Below, piece by piece: positions 20,981 to 29,986 of a stretch of DNA of 46,309 nt. The position numbers and the translations under genes are program-made. Under the pieces are notes generated by a model. It was not told where the DNA came from. It was given only the letters and a program-made list of their open reading frames with translations, and made no database searches. The number at the start of each line of letters is the position of its first letter. The stretch's first letter is position 1. Source of the stretch: Chara braunii (Eukaryota > Streptophyta > Charophyceae > Charales > Characeae); NCBI GenBank assembly GCA_003427395.1, contig BFEA01000246.1, positions 938,162 through 984,470 on the forward strand, given 5' to 3'.

Positions 20981-21529
20981 TTATATTATAGGTAGCATGG
21001 GTTATCTGGCTGGATAATCTGGTCGGATTATCTGGTCGGATGATCGGGAGGTAGGATCATCCGGAAATCCGGATGACTAAAAAAAAAAACCAAAAAAAAA
21101 AAAAAAAAAAAAGTGATATTGCGCATGCAAAATACAATAGAATTACGTTCCTATTTCATGAAAAGTTTGATAGGGTCTGGAAGGGTTCAAAGGGGAAAAG
21201 ATAGGGAATAAAGGGGTTTAGAAGGGGGATGCTTAATTCATTCTATCATTTTTATCTAAATATTATTTTCTTGTTCTGTTTTATTTTTTATCTTCATATC
21301 TGTTGAGTAATCAAAGATAGCCTCAAGCCAAAAGTTGTTCATATCATTGATATGAACAACATAATTGTTTTTCATATTTTTTTGATTTTTTTTTTTCGGT
21401 AAAAAAAAAATATTTTGTGCAGGGCCGGATTTTTCATATCCGGAATGAATCCGGAAATTTCATCCGGATTGAAAATTCCGGATAAAATTGGTCTGCCGGA
21501 TATCCGTATTTTCTACTAAGGTTATATTA
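20981..21529. mobile_element. 533-bp insert in the satellite with 8-bp target duplication
   Basis: TTATATTA at 20981-20988 and again at 21522-21529 flanks an insert (20989-21521) that interrupts one satellite unit. The unit's sequence continues correctly on the right, so the 8 bp was duplicated on insertion, as hAT transposases do. The ends are only roughly inverted (taggtagcatgggttatctg against ccttagtagaaaatacggat read inward), and both sides carry many atccgg/ccggat words. There is no transposase ORF, so it is non-autonomous. Confidence 0.7.
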
Positions 21530-21738
21530 ATGTTTTATACCCCTCATAGATTTTGTTTCATAATTGAAACTTTGAATTTTTTTTTTTTACTTAGTTATGT
21601 TATTGTCTTTTATTTGCCAGATGGGAAGAAAAAGGTAAGGAAAAAACAATTAAACAAGTGAAAAATTTTCCAAAAAAAAAACTAATAAGCTAAGCTACCA
21701 AAGTGGCCAGAGTCCGCTTGCCCGCCCGGCCCAATAAG

Positions 21739-21740
<2 letters not shown>
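21530..21740. repeat. Continuation of the ~80-bp array and AT-rich spacer
   Basis: The interrupted unit resumes (ttttatacccctcatagatt) and fades by about 21610. The remaining sequence to the TA tract is unrecognised. Confidence 0.5.

Positions 21741-21800
<60 letters not shown>
21741..21800. repeat. (TA)n microsatellite
   Basis: Thirty AT units directly abutting the first hammerhead core. Similar but shorter TA runs end each member of this repeat family. Confidence 0.97.
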
Positions 21801-21802
<2 letters not shown>

Positions 21803-21806
21803 CCTC

Positions 21807-21843
21807 CTGATGAGTCGGTGAAACTCCGACGAAACAGTTTGTC
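21807..21843 (+). ncRNA. Hammerhead ribozyme core, copy A
   Basis: The conserved boxes are in order: CTGATGA, stem II GTCGG/CCGAC with loop tgaaact, GAAA, and a short stem III (ACA...TGT) ending in the GTC cleavage triplet. Such minimal stem III forms are typical of hammerheads in Penelope-like elements and retrozymes. I could not pair the flanks (agcctc and acaacccc) into a convincing stem I, so activity is uncertain. Confidence 0.65.
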
Positions 21844-21859
21844 ACAACCCCTCGTTTGT

Positions 21860-21860
21860 N
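21860..21860. other. Single N between two duplicated ribozyme segments
   Basis: The sequence from tatatatagcctcctgatga to cctcgtttgt is present identically before and after this N. An assembly join or unresolved tandem copy number is likely. Confidence 0.8.
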
Positions 21861-21876
21861 ATATATATATAGCCTC

Positions 21877-21913
21877 CTGATGAGTCGGTGAAACTCCGAC
21901 GAAACAGTTTGTC
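21877..21913 (+). ncRNA. Hammerhead ribozyme core, copy B
   Basis: Identical to the copy at 21807, with intact CTGATGA, stem II, GAAA and GTC. It is followed by the complete family body (cctctctgcctacggtttac, cgggcagttctatttgacga, tatatata) to about 22000. Confidence 0.65.
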
Positions 21914-22000
21914 ACAACCCCTCGTTTGTTGTCCTCTTCTCCCTCTCTGCCTACGGTTTACCGGGCAGTTCTATTTGACGATATATATATATATATATAT
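21914..22000 (+). repeat. Hammerhead-associated repeat body, fullest copy
   Basis: It runs from acaacccctcgtttgttgtc through the pyrimidine-rich segment and the gtttaccgggcag block to a TA run. This copy joins a ribozyme core with the repeat body found at 5670 and elsewhere. Confidence 0.7.
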
Positions 22001-22150
22001 AAATTTTTATTTTAAATTTGGTAAAGAATTTCGATGTGACGCTGAGGCAAAAGTTGTTTAATTTATTTTTCTGCATAACACGATTTGTTTTCGGATTTCT
22101 TTGATTTTTTTTTTGGGGGGGGGGCGGTGACCTTCCCTAGTCCTTGCACG

Positions 22151-22192
22151 GCCGAGCCGCCCGGGAAAATAGGGTGACCCGGGCGGCTCGGC
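22151..22192. repeat. Perfect 15-bp GC-rich inverted repeat
   Basis: gccgagccgcccggg (22151-22165) and cccgggcggctcggc (22178-22192) are exact reverse complements around a 12-nt loop. It lies just after a polyG run, in the middle of AT-rich DNA. Confidence 0.9.
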
Positions 22193-23790
22193 TGGTAGCC
22201 TAGCTAATGACAAATCAATACTCTAGTGGTATCATGTGGTATCGAGTGGTATCATCGTTGTCGCTTATATACAACTGAAACTGATTAATCATTGTTCCTC
22301 TTCAAACTAGTTGAATGTCTAGTAACCCTATCCCGAAAAATATCGATAGCTATCTTAAGGTGGATAGCTCGGACATAGCACGACAGGGGAGTTGCAAGGG
22401 TACATCTATAACGGTGCGGATCTACCATTCAAATACATATTAAAGAAAATCGATTAAAATCAATCAAATAAGGGTCAAAACACAATCTTAACTGCATCAC
22501 TCATATTTTTAAGTCGTATAATTATGCATCCTAACCGTTCTAACTCCTAACTCTGAGGATTCCCGACTTACTCACCTCGACTCTCATCTAAGAGGATCGA
22601 ATTCATAATATACGAGTAAGAAGGTAGTAGGAGTTATCAGTAGAAGCGGGTGTGAAAAATATTAAAGCGTAATAAGGAAGATAATAAGATAAACAAAAAA
22701 ACAAAAAGTATATTCAGTGGTTGACAAATACTCTCCCTTTACTTGGGAATAAACCCTAACTCATCAACCTGCGTCCGACGAAGTGGTTGCCCACACGCGT
22801 AGGCCTCTGGCGAAAATTTCCCCAACCACAGGACACTCCCTCAGAGCTAGGCGTGTACCACTCCGGAAAGAAGCCTTAGAGAGGCCTAACTTAGAGGTTG
22901 ATATCCTACCACAGCCCGACCTAGCCTGTGCGGATCATGTCGGGCCGAAGCCTCACTAACCCCTATCAGCTGTATAAGTACTATCAATGGTGTTTTAATT
23001 GGCGTTAGTGAAGCACCTTGGCTACTTCTTTTTGGTTGTGAATCCTAAAGAAGACCTCAAGGGTACATGCAAACCCCTATACACACAGAAGAAGATCAGG
23101 ATACAATATACAATTTTTAATATTTATATTTAAATTTTAATATTTTTTTTTTGTTAAATATAACTAATTTAAAATTAAAAAATATATATTTAAAAAAAAA
23201 TTAACAGACCAAAAATATTTAACTAATGATTTTTAAAAAATTTTCAATGGTATGGATGACATGGTTGATGGCACAAAAAACATTGTTAAGCATTCTGAGC
23301 ACGGAAACGATCGTTTCTATGGTGATTGACATTAACTATGCCGACCAAAAACTTATGATAAGTCATTCTCATACGAGCAGAAAGGAAGGAGGTGTATCAC
23401 GAAATACCACATATTCGTTGTAACGTCCCTAGTTGGACATGTGATCCAGTTGGGAAGGATATAGGCATTCATGAAAGGACTCGGAAAGGCATCCCTTTAC
23501 ACATACGAATGAGAAAAATATAGACATTGTAGTGCTAGTAGCGAAGATAATGATGTTTGTTTGTGACTGTAATAGTGTTTACTGTTGAACAACGGAGAAT
23601 GTTGTAAAGCATTACGTTGTTGTATCGAGGCATAAGGAAAGAGGAGTGATCATCACAATACAAGAATGTGCGACTAGTTTGTTGAGGCAACAACAACTGG
23701 GTGTTGAGGTTCGAAATTAAAAGTCAATTTTTTTATTTGTTTGGTTTTAACCATATATATATATATATTAATTTAAGACGGAGCCTACAA
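22193..23790. other. AT-rich region without a recognised gene
   Basis: Low-GC sequence with a somewhat GC-richer patch at about 22750-23050. No ORF of note and no family recognised. PolyA/T-rich sequence dominates 23090-23260. Confidence 0.4.
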
Positions 23791-23859
23791 CCGGACTTGA
23801 ACCGGAGGTCTTTCCCTTGCCAAGAGAATGCTCTACCACCTGAGCTACGTGGGGTCACG
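23791..23859 (-). pseudogene. tRNA-like sequence, degenerate
   Basis: On the minus strand: GTAGCTCAGGTGGTAGAGC (D arm/A box), an anticodon arm TTCTC-TTGGCAA-GGGAA, and TCCGGTTCAAGTCCGG (T arm/B box). By position the anticodon reads GGC (Ala). The acceptor strands (ccccacg and tgtaggc) pair poorly, so it is probably a pseudogene or SINE head rather than a working tRNA. Confidence 0.6.
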
Positions 23860-23886
23860 TGAAAATTGGAGACGATCGGACTTGAA

Positions 23887-24056
23887 CGCATAAGTAGCGA
23901 CCTGCACAAATGGTATAACGACTGCCCCGCTGTCTCCAACATGGGCTCAGTGGAATTGAATTCTCCGTGAAGATGCGGAGTACCAACGGCTAGACTGTAA
24001 GACCCCCTGCACCTTTACTATAGCTTTGCATTAACAACCTTGATTGAATATGTAGG
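23887..24056 (+). pseudogene. Mitochondrial LSU rRNA fragment (nuclear mitochondrial insert)
   Basis: About 170 nt match plant-type mitochondrial 26S rRNA in the domain V region: gcataagtagcgacctgcac, cccgctgtctcc, gaattctccgtgaagatgcg, gagtaccaacggctagac, gtaagacccc and acctttactatagctt are all recognisable. The match stops abruptly at tgtagg. Just upstream, ggagacgatcggacttgaac resembles the 3' end of a tRNA in reverse. Too short to function. Confidence 0.8.
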
Positions 24057-25324
24057 TATCATCTTTAGGAAGAAATATAACTGATACTGAATATTGAAAA
24101 TGAAGTGCATTCAAGCTATGTGATAAGGCGCTCGAGTCGGTTTTCAGCAGTTGATTTTCCTCACCAATGAATAGAAGTTAACGACAGAGGGTTACTATGG
24201 GGGATGGGGGATGCTCCTCTCACTCCAATAGTTATACAAATATATATTTGACAACATTTAGTGCGTTGTTGATAGGAAATTTACTGCCATCACAAAAAAG
24301 GAGAATAAATAAATAAATCTTATTGACAATCATGACATGAAACATGGTGTTGTTGTCCCAAAGGTTACGGTGGGCATGAGGCATGAAGAATTGTCATAAC
24401 GTAATGGTTATCCCTTATCGTTGTTATCTCAAAGGTGTATCGTATCAACAAGGTTAGTTTGTACACCTTTGAACTGTTGAAATATAAAGCTGAATTTGAA
24501 TGCATATACAACTAGAGTAAAAAAAAAAGTTTTTCATTACGACTTGCATTACCTCAATTGTCGGTATCATATTGGCTAGAGGCATGAACAATAACCATGT
24601 ACACAAAGATATGGAATAATGAAGGATGAAACCACCAACCGGGCCCAACGAACATGAGGCGGCTCACGACGGAGGTCCTTCATCACTACTTGTTGGAACT
24701 CAATTGTACAACCTTCTTTCCTAGTGTAGTTAGTTTCTTATAATTGTCTGTAGCTCGTCTTCATTTCTACTCTTTGACTATAGTCAAGGAATATCTATAT
24801 CAATTTTTTTTTAATCCATATCAAGCTCAATGACAATTGCAGTCAAATTTGATGTTCAATGAAGAAAGTGACATAATTTTTTATTTTTTTTTAAAGGGCG
24901 AAAAAAGTATTGGGTCAGGTTCCCAACGCGTATTGTTCCCAACGAATAGATCATAACAATTAGTAAAAAAAAAAGGAGAAAAAGATGTGAAGACAAGCAT
25001 TAGGGCGAGCCCCACTAGCAAAGATAATCAAATTGTATCTATGGATTTGAACGTGTTTGTGCAAAAAATGTTGAGAATTGAGATTAAAGTATTTTTTTGC
25101 ATCTTTGCTGACAAATTTGGATTGCGGAGCTTTATCATATTTTTTTTGTTAGTGAACCTTGCCTTCAGTAACAGTCACACACGCGCTTTTTATATATTAA
25201 AAAAAAAAAAAGGAGTCAATTTTTTTTATAAGTTATTATAGACAGCAGTAGGAATGAATCTCGGTCAAAGTGAATTTTTTTCGACTATATTTTTGACATG
25301 ATAATGATTAGATGAATATAGGTA
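24057..25324. other. AT-rich region without a recognised gene
   Basis: Non-coding AT-rich sequence with short polyA and polyT runs. Nothing recognised. Confidence 0.4.
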
Positions 25325-26925
25325 TATTCGTAATTGCAGTCAGATTCGTTTTCGTAACGAAATCTCAAATGCATGTAAGAATATAATATTAAAATACGAC
25401 AAAGTAATATCTCGAAATCCCGAAGTGCGATTTCAGTAACGAAATCGTAAACGCACGTACAAGTATAACTTCATAATACGACCAAGTATGATTTTGAAAT
25501 CCCAAAGTGTAATTCCGGTAATGACCTCCCGAACATATGTGCGAATATAACTTCATAATATGACAAAGTAAAATATTGAAATCTCGTAGTCCTCGAAAAG
25601 TTAATGAATATAAATCATACAATTTCGAAATGCGACTAAGTAAAATCACAAAATCTATAAGTGTGATTTCGCTAATTAAATATTGAACACACGTACAAAT
25701 ATATGTTCAAAATATGACTATGTAAAATTTTGAAATCCGGAAGCGCGTTTTTTGGTAATGAAATTTTGAATGCACATATATAACTTCGAAATATGACTAA
25801 GGGAAATTCCAAAGTGCGGTTTCGGTAAAAAACCTCAAATGCACTTGCAGATATAACTTTGAAAAATACGACTAAGCCAAATATAAAACCCCCAAAGTGC
25901 AATTTCGATAATGAAATCTCGAATGTACATGAGGATATAATTTTAAAATACCACTAAGTAAAATATTAAAATCCCAAAGTGCGATTTCAATTCGTTGATA
26001 TATCTTAATAATACGGGTAAGTAAAATCCTGAAATCCCAGCAGTGTGATTTCGGTAATGAAATCTTAAACGCTCGTGCGAATATAACTTCGAAATACGAC
26101 TTGGTGAAATCCTCAAATTTCGAAGTGTAATTTTTCTAACGAGATCCTGAACGCACGTGCTGATATAACATTAAAATACAAGTAAAATCATGAAATCCCA
26201 CATTGCGATTCCAGTAACGAATTATCAAATGCACATGCGAATATAACTTTAAAATACGGCTAAGTAAAATCATGAAATAAAAAAATGCGATTTCGCTAAC
26301 GAAATCTTTAACTCATATATAAATATAACTTCGCAAGGTGACCAACAAAATCATGAAATCCGAAACTGCATTTTCAATAACCAAATCTCAAATTGACGTG
26401 TTGATAATATGATTAAGTGAAATCCCGAAGTGCAATTTGGGTAACGAAACATCGAACGCACGTGCAAATATAACTCTGAAATACGATAAGTAAAATCATG
26501 AAATCCCAAAGTGTGATTTTGGTAATGAAACCCTTAACGCACGTGAGAATATAAGTTCACAAATATGACTCAGTAAATAATGAAATTTTGTAGTGCGATG
26601 TTGGTAACGAAATCTCGAACGCACGTGCATATATAACTTTGAAATGTGGTTAAGTAAAATCATAAAATCCGAAGTGCAATTTCGGTAATAAATTTGTAAT
26701 GCACGTGCGAATGTAACATTAACATATGATTAAGTAAAATAAAAAGATCCCAGAGCGTGATTGGAAATCCTGAAATTTAGAATGCATATACATATATAAC
26801 TTCGAAATATACATAAGGAAAATCTTGAAATCCCAAAATTCCCAAATCTCGAAGTGCGACTGAATAACTCAAAATTTCAAACTCACGTCAATCTATAACT
26901 TTGAAAAATCACTAAGTTATGACTT
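25325..26925. repeat. Degenerate ~80-bp tandem repeat array (right block)
   Basis: Roughly twenty units with the order aaatcccaaagtgcgatttc, ggtaacgaaatctcgaac, gcacgtgcgaatataact and tcgaaatacgactaagtaaa. Landmarks recur every 80-82 bp, for example at about 25891 and 25973. It is the same family as the left block at 20.4-20.98 kb, in inverse orientation. Confidence 0.85.
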
Positions 26926-28600
26926 TTACGTAAACTTTTAAGACTTGCTCATCACTTGAATTAATATTTCGATTTTTGAAAACATGGATTCACAAATAGC
27001 AATTTCATCAACACAAAACACGAATTCAAATTTAAAAATCATAAATTCGCTAACATTATGCTAACTAGCTTCATTGTCCAATTCGACGAATTTTCGAGAG
27101 TCCAATAACCATGAGTGGGTTGTAGTCCAAAATTTAGGCGATACGTGATATGATTGAAAGCAGTGGGGAAAAACTTGTATTTAAATTGAATCAGCTGTGT
27201 GAGAGGACCAAAGACTCTGAACACAAAACACCATCATGCTTAGCATAGTTGGGGTTATTGCGGGGGGGGGGGAAGGGGCATCGGAGCCCACCCCCCCCAT
27301 ACTTAACAACGTCACACACTTGAACACTGGACCCGGACGCAAAATGAGACCATGCTTAGCATAACCTCTCTCTTATTGCATTGGGGGAAGGGGTGTGGGG
27401 GAGAGGGGGACGCTGGGGCGGAGCCCCTGCTCCCCCACACTTGAACGCAACTTAACAATGTCACTCGCTTGAACATGAGAAACACTTGTCCACACACAAT
27501 GCAACTAAATCAACAAGTGAATACTTGAAAGCATTGGACCCAAACGTGAATTAAAAATATCATACGGTGGAAGATGAAATGCATATACCCGTATTTCCCA
27601 CATTTCACATTATAAAGGTTTCTGCAAATTATCCCTTCCTTGAACATCACTATTGCATGGGGGGGGAGAGGGCCCCCCCACATTTAAACATGACTTCACA
27701 CAAACGCTCAAAAGCGTTGGACCTAAACTTTCTTCTACTGTCCACCATGCCTAGCTTTATTTTGTGGCCCACCATGCCTAGCTTTCTTTTGTGGCCCACC
27801 TTGCCTGGCCCGAACCCCGAACGCAATGGCTCGAAAGCACCCTCCAGGCTGCGCCACCACACTTGGCGTGGTAGAACAGTTGGAGCAATTTTACTTGGAT
27901 TGTGTTTGGCTTTGACGCCATGTTGGCTTTGTTTTTCGAGGGTTGGATGTGTAAGGGCAGCAGTCCAGATTTGCGCATTCTGCTCCTTGACCCCAATGTC
28001 CCAAAGTCTGGGTCTAAGCTGGGTAATGGTCCCGATACTTCGCTTTGCGGGTTGTTTATGGAGGGATTCCCGGCCTCCATTTGTCTGGGCCCTCTGGGGT
28101 GCTAAATAATGGAAAATTTTCGATATGCCCCTGAAATTTTGGCGTGTCCTTCCAACGGCGGACGTACTCTGTCGTGCCTCTGGGGCCTCTGAGATTTCCT
28201 CCAGGCCCTTGTCAGTGAGGGATGAAACTTTCCATCATGCCCCTGTGGCCGTTGGTGGCACTCGTGGCCCTTCCCCTGGCCCGGGGAAGGGATCTACCGG
28301 GTCATACTGGAAATTGGAACCGGCACCGGTAGGGGCATAATTGAACATCTTCGGGATCAAAAAGAACACAAGGGGTTTTCCCGAAACTTCAATAGTTCTC
28401 AGAGGGGGACGAGAGGATAAGTTGGCCGTCAGAAGGGCATGCCTTACTTCAATCAAACTTTCAGGGGCATATCGACAAGGTTTCGGAAAAATGAGCTGAG
28501 GGCTCAACCCCCTCCCGGCCGCTTGGGGGGCAAATGGTAAATGGCTCTGCCCAGTCGGCGCTACTACAGTACTGGCGCTACTACAGTACTGGCGCCTGCT
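26926..28600. other. Region between the AT-rich block and CCT1
   Basis: Base composition shifts from AT-rich to GC-balanced at about 27.24 kb, next to a polyG tract. A three-copy ~28-bp repeat (ccaccatgcctagcttt...) lies at about 27740-27805 and inflates an ORF there. 28110-28480 has recurrent cccctg words. A tandem pair of gcgctactacagtactg is at about 28558-28592. No gene was recognised. Confidence 0.4.
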
Positions 28601-29147
28601 TCGTAAGGCTTGCCATCTGAGCAGTACCAGGTAGTATGCGCAGAGAGCGCCGTGGCGTGCCCCCGAAACTAGATATTTCGGGTCGGGGTATTGGGTTTGG
28701 GGGTCGACAACTCACCTTCAACCCGCCATAGGCAGTCGGCAGCTACTACCCCGAATTTGTCCTTGTCGCTGTCCCTGTCCCTGATCGATTCGACTACCCG
28801 TAGCCTGCGCGCATTCAGTTCTGTTCTGTCCTCTGATTCGGACGTCGGACGTCGTCGGGGCCGTCGGAGTACAGTTGTTGGCATAAGGCACGGGTCCTTC
28901 TCCTCGTGTGGGGTCGATCGAGCAGCCTGTCAATCTATAGATCAATCTAATCGATCAATCGACAAGTCGATCAATCAATGCCGCCCGAGCCGACGTCGAT
29001 TGAATCCGACGGTCAATCAATCAGCTGATCGCTGTCCTGCTCTCTGATTCAGACCAGCAGGTTATTGATTGCCTTGAGCGCCCCGCCGCTTTGTGAGCTT
29101 GTTGAAGTATCTGGTTTGCTTGCCGCCTGCAGCCCGAAGCTACAGCT
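28601..29147 (+). promoter_or_regulatory. Presumed promoter and 5' UTR of CCT1
   Basis: This is the only sequence between the last repeat and the CCT1 start codon. A cluster of atcaatc/gatcgat words lies at about 28915-29030. No TATA box or transcription start could be fixed, so the boundaries are inferred. Confidence 0.3.
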
Positions 29148-29211
29148 ATGTCGCCTTCACTGGAGCTGTCAGGCGACAGACAGAGCGGTCAAGATGTCAG
29201 ACTGCAGAACG
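29148..29211 (+). CDS. CCT1: CCT1 exon 1
   Basis: It encodes residues 1-21 plus one base. The [12 protein letters not shown] segment places the start. The donor is cagaacg|GTAGGA, phase 1. Confidence 0.88.
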
Positions 29212-29929
29212 GTAGGAGTACTGTGTTCCTGTTCCCCCTGTTGACATTCCCCCTCCTTAGTAAGCAGAATCGGGATGTTATCATTTTTTTTAATAGTTCT
29301 TTTTTTTTAAAATTGTTATGTGTTATTTGTTTTTGCTTGCTCTTTGTCTTCCCACCTCCTCTCTTTCTTTCTCCTTGCTGCTTTCGATTCCTCTATCCTC
29401 CTTGTCAATCTCTTTGCTGTTCGCTTCTTCCGCACGTCTCTTCCTCATTCTGACTTCTCTGTAGTTCTTCTCCCTCTTTTCTCATTTGTCCTCATTTCTC
29501 GGGATCATTCTCACTTCTTTGACCTCTAGTTCTTCGGTCTTTTTCTCCCCTGCCCTTCTTTTCCTCTCTTTTCCGTCATCTTCAGCGGCTGCTGCATTTC
29601 CTTATGTTACTTCTCCTCTTCAGCCGCCGCTGTCTCTATCACATATTCCTTCCCATCCTCTTCTTCTTCGTCGGACGGCATAAGGGCATTTGCTTCTGCG
29701 TTCTTCTCTTACACTCACTTTCCTTTTCGTTCTCCCGCTCTTTTTTTATCTCCTTTGCTTCTTCTCTCTTCTCGCTTTAGACATTTTGCAGTCTCTCACC
29801 TCCTCCTCCCCCTCCGTTTCCTTCCTCTTCAAACGGAGTTGTTGTTTGTTCCCCTCGATCTTGGTCAGGGCTTGGGGGGTGAGGGATGAGGAAGNGNNAG
29901 NNNNNGNNANNGAGNGAGAGAGAGAGAGN

Positions 29930-29986
<57 letters not shown>

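Noticed and set aside
27567-28109. 180-codon plus-strand ORF
   Set aside because: It is extended by a three-copy 28-bp repeat, has no recognised family and resembles non-coding flanks.
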